From assembly GCA_963580285.1 (NCBI GenBank), contig OY757011.1, positions 95,587,650 through 95,651,649 of the forward strand: DNA of 64,000 nt. Direction: 5' to 3'. The position numbers and the translations under genes are program-made. Under the pieces are notes generated by a model. It worked only from the letters and a program-made list of their open reading frames with translations. It was not told where the DNA came from and did no database searches. This DNA is from Lucinisca nassula. Lineage: Eukaryota; Mollusca; Bivalvia; Lucinida; Lucinidae. Shown one piece after another: positions 22,463-34,093 of this stretch (positions are counted from its first letter, which is position 1; each line of letters opens with the position of its first letter).

Positions 22463-23635
22463 GATAAATCTATTTAACATAAAGGAAGCTGCAAATAAAA
22501 TACACGCATGGACACACTCGTAAGCACTACACATGAAAGTTTAGAATAAGATTTTATTGAACAGACTAGCTAGTCTCAATCGACCAGGCATACAGTTCTG
22601 AGCCCTGCACTATCTTTCAAAAGCTAGAATAGACTGCGTAGTCAGAAGTGACCAGAAAATACAGAAAACTACAAGAGAAATACAGGGAGACTTTATGGCC
22701 GCCTTCTGCCACTAACATCACTTGTTGTAAAAGTAAACACATTCTCGAATTGCTAATCCTTAAAAGCACAGAACACACACATGGGAATAAGAATGGAGAA
22801 TAAGATTTTCTGGGCTAGACTAGTTAGTTTCGGAAATGAAATTATCATTTCTCGACTCAGGCTGTGAAACTGTTCCTATGGTCGATATGGTGCGTAAAAG
22901 GCGATTGAGTCTCTGCTTTTGCCATTTGCGAATAACAAAAATGCAGATCAGCCTGCTTATCTTGGCAATCTGGACGAAACTACTGTCATTGCTGCTTGAC
23001 TAGTACAAAGCCTTAAGTTTCGGTGATTGTTGCTGGTTTGCGTAACTGAACATGCCATTTTTGTGTAGTTTTGCCGGAAGACATATTTTTTACATGATTA
23101 GGCTCAGTTATTAATAATGAATCTGTAATGATGTAGACTATTCTCATGGGAACTTATCTTGTGAAAGCAATTAATTTCTTGCAGAAATTTGATTGCTTTC
23201 AGCTATAATTTTCAAAGTATTTTAAACTGGAACAAATTAGCTGTATAACTACAAAATTCAAGAGATAATATAATTTACATAATTTGCCCGACGTGCAGCT
23301 ATTCCAATGCTCCATGATTTGCTCTTACATAGCTTTTAAATTTGGGATTATGTTGAATTGAGAATGATCGAAACCAGTAAAACCACCAGATAACCTGTTT
23401 TCGTGTGTTTCCCCAGCACCGATGACACACATTACTACAAAATAAGCTCGCTTGATACAATGGAATAAACAATTGTATACTTAAGCTCCATCAGTACACA
23501 TAATACTATGAGCAGTCTGTGTGGTAGCACAAACCAACTCTTTGCTTATTACCAGTTTTTCATGACCTGCATGTTTTAATTTTTGTCTGATTTTTATATG
23601 CCAGTTTTGAAAAAAACAACAACAACAAAAAAACA
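22463..23635. other. No feature seen (1.2 kb of intron)
   Basis: No coding exon, satellite or palindrome recognised. A (CAA)n/A-rich patch lies at about 23610-23635. Confidence 0.4.
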
Positions 23636-23894
23636 ACACCATATTATGTTATGGGGACGGCGTCCGTCGGCCTGTTTGTCCAGCTGTTATTTTCATTTAC
23701 AGATAAGTCATCCTATAATTTTCGTCGGATCAAGCTGAATCTTGGTAGATAATAAGACTATGAATAATCTTTCGAGGTTACAGTCCACTAAATATTTACA
23801 GAGTTACTCGCTTTTGAGATGTTGTAACCTTTTTCCTTCCGGATAATTCCTACAGTTTTCATCCGATCAAGCCAAAACTTTGAAGACAGTAAAA

Positions 23895-24480
23895 AAGAAG
23901 TGAAGGCAATGATCAGGAATCGATACAATTAACCCACAGCTCCCAGCAGTCACAACAAAGGGAAAGAAACAAAAACATGAAATAACTAGACCTTAATGGA
24001 AACACCAATAGCGGAAAGCCATAAGGACAGTTACTTGCCCACAAAATGGCCAAATGGCTATCCAAAGCAAAATACAGTAAAACCTGTCATAGTGGCCACC
24101 TCTATTAAGCAAGCAACCTGTCTTAAGCAAGCAGGCATTCAGTCCCCCCAAAATGCAAGTGTTTAAAATTTCACCTGCATTAAGCAAGCACCTGTCTTAA
24201 GCAAGCGCAATTTGGTTATCCCTTAGGTGCTTTGTTTAATACAGGTTTGACTGTAATATAAGCGAGACACACACTCAAAGACAAACCATAACAAAAATAA
24301 GCCACGACAGAAGAATCACCTTGGAACGGTCAGTGAAACGAATTCCACTGGGGGCTTAAATCGATTGTACGAAGCTGCAATCCTCGTCCTTATTATCGGC
24401 GCGATTTGGACAAATAATTTGTTCAGTCTGCATGAATGCCTCCTAACTCATCAGTGCAACATCTCCGAGAGATTTTAGTG
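23895..24480 (-). repeat. L repeat, copy 3
   Basis: Reverse complement of 4683-5205: AAAGGGAAAGAAACAAAAAC, ACACACACTCAAAGACAAAC, CCTTGGAACGGTCAGTGAAA. It contains a TA-MITE at 24073-24255. Confidence 0.65.
24073..24255. mobile_element. Short TA-MITE (183 bp) inside the L repeat
   Basis: Starts TACAGTAAAACCTGTCATAG and ends ACAGGTTTGACTGTA, flanked by TA. Inside are repeated TTAAGCAAGCA motifs. Comparison with intact L shows it interrupts the segment before GCGAGACACACACTC. Confidence 0.75.
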
Positions 24481-24766
24481 TTTGATTTTTTTAGCACATA
24501 TTATTTCAATATTATGGTTCACCAAATATTTATGAGTTATGCCTCTTTGAATATATCTTTAAATTGATTGTTTCCGGCCAACTTCTCCTACAATTAACAT
24601 TCGATCAAGCTGAATTGTTATATATAGTTAGACGATGATGTGGCGCAGTGCGTGTTGTTAGGGCACACCTTACTGGTCCTAAATATATTTGCTTTTGTCC
24701 GTGTTATTGTCACACCTTATGCAAAAATAATAACCTCGGTCATAATTTCGAAAGTATTATTTCCCA

Positions 24767-25760
24767 CCACCGGAGGGGAGGGGACATATTGTTTTTGGTG
24801 CAGATCCCGTTTGCGTCGGCGTCGGCGTAGCCTGTTTGAAGCATTATATCTCCTGAACCAATGGATGGATTTTGACCAAACTTGCATTGACACATCACTA
24901 GGATAAGGGAAAACAGTCTTTTGGTCATGATGACCTTGACCTCATTTTCAAGGTCACAGCGACCCAAAAACACATTTTTGGGGCAAAAATGTTGTCTGCA
25001 CTCTATCTCATTAACGAATCGACCAAAATTCGTCAAATTTGTACAATATGTCATTACAACAAACCGCAGATTTGATTAGATTTTGGTGACTTTGACCTCA
25101 TTTTCAAGGCCACAGCGACCCCAAAACAGTCAATTTTGGGCCAAAAATGGCTTGTCTGCACTCTATCTCATTAACGAATTGATTGATTTTCGTCACACTT
25201 GGTACAATATATCATTACAACATATCATACCGCAAATTTGGTTAGATTTTGGTGACCTTGACATTTTTACAAAGTCAGAGCGCCTCAAAGACAGTCAATT
25301 TTGGGCGAAAAATCGCTTGTCTTCTGTCTACCTCATTAACGAATCAATTAATTATAGTCAAACTTGGTACAATATATCAATACAACATACCACAGACTTG
25401 ATTAGAGTTTGGTGACATTGACCTTTTTCAAGGACACAGCCCTTCCTCCCCCCCCCCCCCCCCCCCCAAATCAATTTTGGGCCAAAAATGGTCTCCCGAA
25501 ACCTGCTCTTTTGGGGCCAAAAATGGCTAATATCTGTTACCTATATCATTTAAGAATTTATGAATGTTGGTCAAAATCGGTACAATATTTAATTACAGTC
25601 TACCAAATGTGTCTGGTGATCTGAGCTTTTTAATGTCTGTTTGTTTTAGAAGTTCACAGGCTCCCGAGAAAACTGTCAGTTTTTGGCCAAAAATGGCTTG
25701 TTGGCAGCTTACATTTTGGTGACTTTAACCAAGTTATTAAAGTCAAATGGGTGTTTTAAG
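24767..25760 (+). mobile_element. P6 pearl-like element with ~163-bp units
   Basis: Head CACCGGAGGGGAGGGGACAT, then units in which TGACCTTGACCTCATTTTCA starts near 24919, 25083, 25247 and 25409. Spacing is 162-166 bp. Other landmarks are TCAATTTTGGGCCAAAAATG and TCTATCTCATTAACGAAT. Confidence 0.6.
25443..25468. repeat. Poly-C run
   Basis: More than 20 nearly uninterrupted C bases within a P6 unit. Confidence 0.9.
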
Positions 25761-26320
25761 ATATATTTATGGTAGGAGGACATTGTTTTTTCTCTGAAAA
25801 CATTTCTAGTTTGCCCTACTCTCGTGGAACTTTACATACATACTTACCGTCACAAGATCTTTGTTCTGACAAAAGGCCATAGATATATGTCTATGTGCTT
25901 GTTTCGCCTGAACCAAAAAGCTTAACGTCAGTAATATAGTCAAAAGCATTTGTCTTACTCTCCTGAAACTTCACACATATACTTGCCATCACATTCTGCC
26001 TTAACCAAATAGCCTAACTTCAGTCATAACTTAAAAATAATTTATCTTTCTCTCATGAAACTTCATGCACATACTAACTAACACAAAACCTACTTTCTGA
26101 CAAAAACTTGTTCTATACCTCTTTGACTGCTTTATGTGGGGTCCATTCTGACTCCATTCTGACGTGGTTAGTGATCTAGTTTCATGGTTATGGTCTACAA
26201 AATGAAACAAAAGGTATGCCCCTTTGGAAAGTTCTGTAAACATTTTGTTTCGGATAACTCTGCCTTTATTCTAGATCCGGTCAAGCTGAAACTTGATATA
26301 TTGTTGTGATTCAAGAAGGG
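25761..26320. repeat. Further diverged array units
   Basis: CTCCTGAAACTTCACACATA, CTCATGAAACTTCATGCACA and similar lines recur about every 110-120 bp, followed by a GGTCAAGCTGAAACTTGATA unit shared with 23640-24640. Confidence 0.45.
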
Positions 26321-26329
26321 CAGTTGTCA

Positions 26330-26475
26330 GATTTTGGCGAAAGACTGCACTGTACTGGTAAACGGCTCACGTATAAGCCTTCCCAGGAAAAGTGTGGATA
26401 GGTAAACTGACCGGCTAAAAAATGACCTAATATATTGACTGGGTCGTTAAACACCACTTCAAACAAACAAGACCT
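26330..26475 (+). mobile_element. S1 tRNA-SINE 3' fragment
   Basis: GGAAAAGTGTGGATAGGTAA, AAAAAATGACCTAATATATT, GGGTCGTTAAACACCACTTC, CAAACAAACAA: the 3' domain and tail of S1 without the head. Confidence 0.65.
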
Positions 26476-26532
26476 TGATGTGGAGCAGCGTTTACAGTTT
26501 CAAGGTAAGGGTACACCAAATATTTCGGCCCC

Positions 26533-26826
26533 CGCCCATAGGGGCTTGTAGAAATATATGGGCTGCATGATGCTTCCACGCAGAGCTGAATCCAGCCCGC
26601 ACACTAGTACTGGTAAACCGCTTAGAGGATCTAAGCCTGTCCAGGAACCGCGGTGTGAGGCGGACCGTCCATGCTAATAAACCCTATTGGTTTCATTGGG
26701 CGACAGGGCTTGAGATGTCATTGCGTCTCAATGTCGGGTAAAAGTCCCACAAAATTGGAAGCAACATCTCCAAAATGACCTTTACAGTGTTGACGGGGAC
26801 GTTAAACCTCAAATCAAACAAACAAA
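26533..26826 (+). mobile_element. G SINE, copy 2
   Basis: Full body from GGCCCCCGCCCATAGGGGCT to TCAAATCAAACAAACAAAAC, flanked by the direct repeat CACCAAATATTT on both sides. Confidence 0.85.
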
Positions 26827-26944
26827 ACCACCAAATATTTACAGAGTTATTCCCCTTCGAAATATTTCTGTGAACAATTTGTTTCTGGCCAACTCCTACA
26901 GTTAAAATTTGATCAAGCTGAAACTTGATAGTGGAGCAAATACT

Positions 26945-27181
26945 CGGCCCCGCCCATCAGGGCTTGAAGAAATAAATGGGCTGCATGATGCTTCCATGCA
27001 GAGCTGAAACTGACCGCACATGAGTACTGGTAAACCGCTTAGAGGATCTAAGCCTGCCCACGAAAAGCAGTGTGCGTCGGACCATCCAATGCTTATAAAC
27101 CCTATTGGTTTCATTGGGCAATAGGGATTGAGATGTCATTTTCATCTCAGTGTCAGGTAAATATCCCACAAAATTGGAAGC
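26945..27181 (+). mobile_element. G SINE, copy 3, interrupted by an A-type MITE
   Basis: Runs from GGCCCCGCCCATCAGGGCTT to CAAAATTGGAAGC. The next SINE bases (ACGTCTCCAAAATGG) appear only after the MITE, at 27461-27475, and then the SINE is lost. Confidence 0.8.
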
Positions 27182-27459
27182 CATTACGAAAACACGCCAA
27201 TACAAATACATAGTAACTTCTACCGCCTAAAAATCGAACATTTTAAGGTAAAAAATGTGATATTTTTCTTATTTCTGCTGAAAATATAGATTGTGGGTAC
27301 ACGTTAGAACCGCCTCATCGAGGCGGTTCTAACGAGTACCCACTATCTATATTTTAGAGCAGAAAAAAGAAAAATAAGGTTTACCCCTGCAAACCCCAGT
27401 TTTACCATATAAAAGTGGGGTTCAAGGGGTCAATATTATTTAAGCGTGTTTTCGTGATG
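27182..27459. mobile_element. A-type hairpin MITE, copy 4
   Basis: Ends CATTACGAAAACACGCCAAT and AAGCGTGTTTTCGTGATG. The central hairpin is intact (CGTTAGAACCGCCTC / GAGGCGGTTCTAACG). It is inserted in the G SINE between GGAAGC and ACGTCTCC. Confidence 0.85.
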
Positions 27460-27619
27460 GACGTCTCCAAAATGGAGGCAAGGCCAAACAAGGCCCGTCT
27501 TGTGATATCAAAAGCTCAAAATCTATGTTCAAACAGCACGCGAATTTCATGATTTGAACATGGTTTTTGCTGTTTAAGCACGGCTTTCGGTCCATTTGAT
27601 AATGGCTTCAAACAGCCAT

Positions 27620-27830
27620 GCTCATAGGTATTTATGCAAGAATACTTGTTAGAACCCTCTCAATGAGGCGGTTCTAACGAGCACCCTCAGCCTATGTTTG
27701 GAATAAAAATAAGAAAAAATATCACAAATTATCGTGAGAAAAAATATCTGTTTTTGAGAAAGGAAAAAATGCACTACGCATTGGAAAAAATGCACTACGC
27801 CTTACGGATGTGTTATCGTAATGGTCTCTG
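27620..27830. mobile_element. B-type MITE, right part
   Basis: Hairpin CTTGTTAGAACCCTCTCAAT / GAGGCGGTTCTAACGAGCAC and the right end ATGTGTTATCGTAATG. GAAAAAATGCACTACGC is duplicated in tandem near the end. Confidence 0.6.
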
Positions 27831-27904
27831 CCAAGGCTGACTTCAAATATAGACTGACCTTTATCTTTGCTAGCCGCATGGGTCTTCTTATTAGCCTCTT
27901 TTTA

Positions 27905-28620
27905 GCTCACCTGACCGAAGGCCATGGTTAGCTTTGGTGACTGTGATGTCCGGCGTCGTCGTGCGTCGTCTGTCGTTCGTCGTCCGTGTCTAAATTTTTC
28001 TTGTGAACACTCTTAAGGTCATTGTTTTGGGCCAATCATCATCAAACTTGGTCAGAATGATCACCGTGTCAATATCTCGGTCAAGTTGGAATATGGGTCG
28101 TGTCGGGTCAAAAAGTAGGCCAGTAGGTCAAATCATAGAAATACCACACTAGAGGCCACAATTTTGGTCCGATCATCTTTAAACTCCCTTAGAATGATCA
28201 CCTAGACAATACCTCGGTCAAGTTTGAATATGGGTCATGTCAGATCAAAAAGTAGGTCATTAGGTCAAATAATAGAAAAACCTTGTGAACACACTGGAGG
28301 CCAAGGTTTTGTTCCGATCGTCATCAATCTTGCACAGAATGATCACTTTAACAATATCTCGGTCAAATTTAAATATGGGTCATGTCGGGTCATAAAGTAG
28401 GTCAGTAGGTCAAATCATAGAAAAACCATGTGAGCACACTAGAGGCCACGGTTTTGGTCCGATCACCATCAAATTTGCCCAGAATGATCATCTTGACAAT
28501 ATCTCGGTCAAGTTCGAATATGGGTCATGTCGGGTCAAAATGTAGGTCAGTAGGTCAAATCATAGAAAAACCTTATGAACAAATTAGAGGCCACAGGCTG
28601 CTCAGTTCGAATATGGGTCA
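27905..28620 (+). mobile_element. P3 pearl-like element, ~145-bp units
   Basis: Starts TTTTAGCTCACCTGACCGAA after a T run, followed by GTCGTC-rich sequence. It then has units with TCGGTCAAGTT(C)GAATATGGGTCA near 28089, 28225, 28371 and 28516 (spacing 136-146 bp). It shares the AGCTCACC start with P2, but its core is unrelated. Confidence 0.6.
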
Positions 28621-28621
28621 T

Positions 28622-28735
28622 GTCTTTGTTTGTTTGTTTGTATTGGAGTTAAACGGCCCAGTCAACACTATTTTAGGTATTTTTGAGCCGGTCATTTTAT
28701 CTATCCACACTTTTCCTGGGCCCGCTTATACTTAA
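28622..28735 (-). mobile_element. S1 tRNA-SINE 3' fragment
   Basis: TTTGTTTGTTTGTATTGGAG, TTAAACGGCCCAGTCAACAC, ATCCACACTTTTCCTGGGC: the complement of the S1 tail and 3' domain. Confidence 0.7.
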
Positions 28736-28766
28736 CTCTTGTCCCGCTGAGCCTGGATATATCTTA

Positions 28767-30290
28767 TTAGACCCCCGGCATACGAAGTATGTCAGGGGGT
28801 GTATAGTTTTCGTCTTTCCGTCCGTTCGTTGGTTCGTTCGTTGGTTCGTTAGTTCGTTCATTCGTTCGTACTTCCGTCTGTCCCGCCGTTCGTCAACCTT
28901 TATGTCAAAGTTTTGCGTTAAACCTTTTTCACAGCTCATATCTCTGTAACCACATGTTAAATGCTCTTCATATTTGGTAAAGGATATCTCTATACCATTA
29001 CATTTCATATGGAATATCTAAGCTCCTGGGTCAAGCCCCTGGGTGGGCTGTCTCTCTGTCCGTCTGTCTGTTCATCTACTTTTACGTCAATGTTTTGTGT
29101 TAAACCTTTTTCATTGCTGATATCTCTGTAACCACATGTTACATTCTCTTCATGTTTGGTAAAGGATATCTCCATAGCATTACCTTTCGTATGGAATATC
29201 TAAGCCCATGGATCAAGCCCCTGGGTGGGCTGTCTGTCTGTTCATCTACTTTTACGTCAAAGTTTTGTGTTAAACCTTTTTCATTGCTGATATCTCTGTA
29301 ACCACATGTTAGATTATCTTCATGTTTGGTAAAGGATATCTCTATAGCATTACCTTTCATATGGAATATCTTAGCCCATGGGTCAAGCCTCTGGGTGGGC
29401 TGGCTGGCTGTCTGTATGTCTGTCTGTTCATCTACTTTTACGTCAAAGTTTTGTGTTAAACCTTTTTCATTGCTGATATCTCTGTAACCACATGTTAGAT
29501 TATCTTCATGTTTGGTAAAGGATATCTCTATAGCATTACCTTTCATATGGAATATCTAAGCCCCTGGGTCAAGCCCCTAGTTGGGCTGTCCGTCCGTGTG
29601 TTAACTTTTACCTGAAAGTTTTGTGTTAAACCTTTTTGATTGCTCATATCTCTGTCACCACGTGTTGGATTCTCTTCATATTTGTTTAAGGATATATCTA
29701 TAGCATTACCTTGCATTTGGAATATCTAAACTCTGGGTTCAAGCCCCTAGGTGGGCTGTCCATCCGTCAGTCTGTCCGTCCCTTCATCAACATTTACGTC
29801 AGTGTTTTGTGTTAAACCTTTTGGATTGCTCATATCTCTGTAACAACATGTTAGATTCTCTTAATAGCTCTATAGCATTACCTTTCATATAGAATATCTA
29901 AGCCCCTGATTCAATCTTCTGGATGTGTCCGCCCGTTTGTAAACTTTGACATCAAAGTTTTGTGTTAAACATTTTTGATTGCTTATATCTCTGTAACTAC
30001 ATGTTAGATTCTCTTCATAGTTGGTAAAAGATATCTCTATTGCATTAACTTTCATATGAAATAACTAAGCCCCTGGGTCAAGCCCTCGGGTAGGCTGTCT
30101 GTCCGTTTGTCAATTTTTACGTCAAAATTTTGTGTTAAACCTTTTTGATTGCTCATATCTCTGTAACTTCATGTTAGATTCTATTCATACATGGTACAGA
30201 ATATAGCTGTAGTATTAACTTTCATATGGAATATCTAAACTCCTGGGTCATTCCCCAGGGTGGGGCTAGGGGTCAGTAATTAAGACTTAG
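28767..30290 (+). mobile_element. P4 pearl-like element with ~170-bp units
   Basis: Head hairpin CCCCCGGCATACGAAGTATG then TCAGGGGG, followed by CCGTCCGTTCGTTGG-type repeats. At least seven units follow. TTTTGTGTTAAACCTTTT recurs around 29101, 29271, 29457, 29626, 29813, 29964 and 30135. Other landmarks are ATATCTCTGTAACCACATGT and ATATGGAATATCTAAGCCCC. Confidence 0.65.
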
Positions 30291-30492
30291 GCATTTTGAT
30301 TAATTCCAAGTTTTGTGTTAACTGCTTTCATTATACCCCTTGTTGATGAAATGCAATAGTTATTCTCAGTGGACTAAATGGTTATATGGAAAGGTTCAAT
30401 GCTACAGACAAATTGTCATTTCCACTAAAAGGGGATGGCACTGGCCGGGGGTATACGTACCCCACTGGGCACTTTCTCTAGTCTTTCAAACA

Positions 30493-30618
30493 ATGAAGAT
30501 CCAGATCAGATGGCTTCTGAAGAAGCCATCTGATCAGGGTCTACACTGTTTGACATGTTTTTTATGAATTTGTAGGAATAAATTACATCAATTAAACTGA
30601 TTGGTTCAAGGTCAGAAA
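30493..30618. mobile_element. E1 MITE fragment
   Basis: Hairpin ATCCAGATCAGATGGCTTCT / AGAAGCCATCTGATCAGGGT with CACTGTTTG beyond. Flanking TTAA ends are lost. Confidence 0.6.
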
Positions 30619-30644
30619 TGAAGGCCTCCTAACTCAACAGTGCA

Positions 30645-32430
30645 ACCTCAGAGATGAAACAAAACCTTCATATTTGGCATGTAAGTTCCTTGTGACAAGG
30701 GCTTCCTACTCATACAAAAATGTTTGACCTGAGTCCTTGAGATTTGGCCTATGTTGAAGAATTTAAGATAGAGCCTTCCTAGTTGGGATGTAAGTTCCTT
30801 TCGACAAGAGCTTGCCACACATACAAAAATATTGTGACCTTGACCTGTGACCCACTTTATCATAACTGTTTTAACCATAAGAGATATGGCCTTCACATTT
30901 TGCATGTATGATCCTTGTGACAACGCATACAAACATTTTGACCTGTAACTTTGACCTTGGCCCGTGACCTACTTTATCATAACTTTTTAACCATTTGAGA
31001 TAGAGCCGTCATACTTGGCATGTATGATCCTTCTGACAAGGGCCCCCACCCGTGCAAAATTTTGACCTGTGACCTTGACCTTTCACCTACTTTGCCATTG
31101 CTTTTGAAGTATAGTCAAACCTCGAAATGACCGGGACCGCCAGATTGTCTTCGAATTATCGGAGTTCGAATTTTCGAAATCGGTAGTTTTCGGAAATGTT
31201 CGGAAGTTTTCGTTAAGTTTAATATTTGCAGTTTGCCCAAAGGCAAGAACAGACTTTCTATATAAGAGCAAAGTTCCTCATCTAAAAGGAAACAAAACAA
31301 CCTGAACCAGTTAACAGCCCGCAACAATTGTATAATGTAAAACAATATATCTCTAACAGACGAGCTATTGCACCAGTAAAAAGGCGGGACAGAAATGGCT
31401 CACGGGAGTAGTCCGTAAAGATCTAGATCAGAATGCAATAAGCATACTGTTGAAGTCTGTGCCGTCAAACCACATATTTCTAGTCCCTCGTGTACTACAT
31501 TTTTATTTTCTATTTTCATTTTCAACTGTCTTTGAAATTCTCTGAAAATCGACTACTTTCAGTTTCCCAAAAATCCCATATGCTCTAAGGTGTCCGATTA
31601 AAATAGCTTTATTTCACACATCAAACAGGATAATCTTCTTAACGGTGCTTATTACCAATTATCGTTATATGATTAAAGAAGCCCAGGATTAACTAGGTGT
31701 CAATTACCTGTGTACAAAGTAATATAATGCACCTGTGAAATCAGTCGGGTGTGAACAAGCTCAAAGAAAACATGCTCTTCAAGCATGAATAATGTGCTTG
31801 ACATATTTTGACTTCGAATTTGTAGATGGAATTTAGTAGGCATTTCTTTGATGGGGACCGACAGTTTTATTCGAAAAATCGATTTTTTCGAACAGTCGAA
31901 ATTCGAAAAATCTTTAAAAATTTTACATAAAATAATAGCAAAAAAGATCGGGGCGACACTCACTTTCGAAAAATCCGGTAGTTTCGAAAAAACGGCGTTC
32001 GAATCACCGAGATTCTACTGTATTTGAGATAGATCCTTCATATTTGGCATGAAGGTTCCTTTTGACAAGGGCTCCCCACACATACAATTTGACCTGAAAC
32101 CTTGACCTTTGACCATTTTGTCATAACTTTTGAAAAATTTAAAATAGAACCTACATATTTGGCATGTAGGTTCCTTGTGATAAGATCTTCCCACTCATGC
32201 AGATAATTTTGACCTATGACCTTGACCTGTGACCTACTTAATCATAACTTTTAAAACATTGGAGATAGAGCCTTCATATTTGGCATGTATGTTCCTTGTG
32301 ACAAGGGCTTCCCATCCATACAAAAGGTTTTATCTGTGACATTGACCTTTGACCTACTTTATCATAAGTTTGAATCATTTGAGATAGAGCCTTCATATTT
32401 GGCATGTACGTTCCTTCTGACAAGGCACAT
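30645..32430. repeat. Tandem array (~117 bp), split by a TA-MITE
   Basis: TTCATATTTGGCATGTA.GTTCCTTGTGACAAGGG recurs near 30667, 30777, 30893, 31009, 32039, 32152, 32273 and 32390. The gap between 31009 and 32039 is filled by the element at 31110-32022. Confidence 0.65.
31110..32022. mobile_element. Long TA-MITE (~910 bp)
   Basis: TA-flanked, starting TAGTCAAACCTCGAAATGAC and ending CCGAGATTCTACTG. Inner subterminal repeats (TTCGAATTTTCGAAATCG; TCGAAATTCGAAAAATC) mirror each other. Removing it restores the array phrase TTTTGAAGTATTTGAGATAG. I recognise no transposase in it. Confidence 0.75.
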
Positions 32431-32452
32431 TTCTATATTACCTACCATTTCA

Positions 32453-32762
32453 TTTCACGGTCTCGCCCATTGGGGCTTGAAGAAATAGATGGGCTGCTTG
32501 ATGCTTCTACGCAGAGCTGAAACCAACCGACCACGAGTATTGGGAAATCGCTTAGATGATCTAAACCTGCCAAGGCAAAGTGGTGCGAGTGGACCGTCCA
32601 TGCTTGTAACCTTTTTGGTTTCATTGGGCGGCAGGGCTTAAGATGTCATTGTATCTCAATGTCGGGTAGAAGTCCCATAAAAATTGTAAGCAACGTCTCC
32701 AAAATGACCTATACAGTGTTGACGGGGACGTTAAACCTCAGATAAAACAAACAAACCATTTC
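32453..32762 (+). mobile_element. G SINE, copy 4
   Basis: Flanked by ACCATTTCATTT on both sides. Body from CTCGCCCATTGGGGCTTGAA to CAGATAAAACAAACAAACC. Confidence 0.85.
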
Positions 32763-32769
32763 ATTTTTA

Positions 32770-33060
32770 CAGTGTGGGTCAGGTGAGTGATCCAGGGCCA
32801 TTATAGCCGCCGTGTTGTTGCACACCTTTCATTCTCAGAGTGGATATTTTATAATGCAGTCACTTCGATTTTCGACGCCCGCCATATTTTGATGACACTA
32901 TTGCGGCGTTTTTACGTCAGTGTACGCGCACTGACGTCAAACATATCGACAGCATATGTGACGTCCTATTTAACCAGTGCGCATCAAAAATGTGAAAATT
33001 TTCGATTTTTCTCCTATACCCTTGATAGGATAAACTGGGTAAAATAATTTCTGTTACAGG
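32770..33060. repeat. J-related palindromic segment
   Basis: GCAGTCACTTCGATTTTCGA and CGCCCGCCATATTTTGATGA resemble the J body. A tight inverted repeat TTTACGTCAGTGTACGCGCA / TGCGCACTGACGTCAAA is centred near 32928. Confidence 0.5.
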
Positions 33061-33429
33061 GTTAAGTCCAGAATTTTCTAATTCCGTGCGCAAGAATGTG
33101 CGCTTCGCTTTAGGCCACCTTACGCCGTGGCCTGTTGTCCATCCTTTTGTCCATCAACATTTCCCATTTTCGACAACTCCCCCTCGACAATTGACTGTTT
33201 GACTTGAAGACCGCGGCAACCTGTTAAATCAGAACTGCCAGAATGTTTGATCTGATATCCAAAATAGCTGTCGCTCTTGTGTCTCTATTTTTGATATCCC
33301 ACAAGCCACAAGTTGGATTGGCGCGAAAGTTTAAACTTGATTGAATGCCAATTAGCGTCAATGTTTAAACGGTACACAAAATGGCCTGAATCAGTTTTGG
33401 CTTCTCTATTTGGGCAAGCAGTTGCATTC

Positions 33430-33474
33430 TCTGTCTGTCTGTTTATCTGTCTGTTTTTCTCTCTCTCTCTCTCA
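33430..33474. repeat. CTGT/(CT)n microsatellite in the intron end
   Basis: CTGTCTGTCTGTTTATCTGT then (CT)n, ending about 65 bp upstream of the B9D1 acceptor. Confidence 0.8.
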
Positions 33475-33537
33475 TGCGTTTTTCTAATTATATTTACTTG
33501 TGAGGTGTTTCCTGAATGCCGTATTTTTGAATTCCAG

Positions 33538-33668
33538 GCATAAACGAAAGCTACCTATGTTTGTACCAGAATCGTCGTCCATGCTACAGAAGTTTACATC
33601 TTGGATACTTGGAAAACAACCTGAATACATCGATCCTAGAGTTGTGTCTCAGGGAGAGGGTCGGGAGG
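33538..33668 (+). CDS. B9D1: B9D1, penultimate coding exon
   Basis: After the acceptor ATTCCAG the first base G completes the Arg codon (AG|G) from the exon at 16810. Reading then gives [20 protein letters not shown] and [20 protein letters not shown] then GRE. The [32 protein letters not shown] string is the most conserved stretch of the B9D1 family and fixes the identification. The donor is G|GTAGGT after 33668, leaving one base of a Val codon. This exon covers the C-terminal half of the B9 domain. A P2 element begins only 22 bases into the following intron. Confidence 0.95.
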
Positions 33669-34093
33669 GTAGGTACATGGTTTCTTGTTAGCTCACCAGA
33701 GCCGAAGGCTCCGGGGGAGCTTTTAGGATAGGCAGTTGTCCGTCCTCGTCGTATGTCGTCTGTCTGACGTCAACACCTTCAAACGATATCTCCTCTGAAG
33801 CCACTGGGCCAATCAATGAGCCCAAATTTTATCTTTAGCATCCTTAGGCTGGGGGATTTAAAGTTCGTGTTCCGAAGGCTCCGGTGGAACTTACAGGATT
33901 GGCAGTTGTCCGTCGTCGTCGTCGTCGTCTGTCATATGACGTCAACACTTTCAAACGACTTCTCCTCTGAAGCCACTGGGTCGATTGATCCCAAATTTCA
34001 TGTATAGCATCCTTGGCTGGGGTTTGAACGTTTGTGTTTTGTGAAAATCGGCTCATTAGTTTGGTTGCTATGGCAACGTAGAGTTGCCATAGA

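Larger units (their letters stand above)
23640..24640. repeat. Pearl-like head and array, split by an L repeat
   Basis: TATTATGTTATGGGGACGGC (element-head style) leads into units with TCATCCGATCAAGC and CCAAATATTTACAGAGTTA-type landmarks. These resume at 24510-24640 and reappear at 26240-26290 and 26820-26945. An L repeat (23895-24480) interrupts them. Confidence 0.5.

Noticed and set aside
28767..30290. CRISPR-like array
   Set aside because: Regular spacing, but the whole ~170-bp unit repeats with no short constant repeat plus unique spacers; eukaryotic satellite context.
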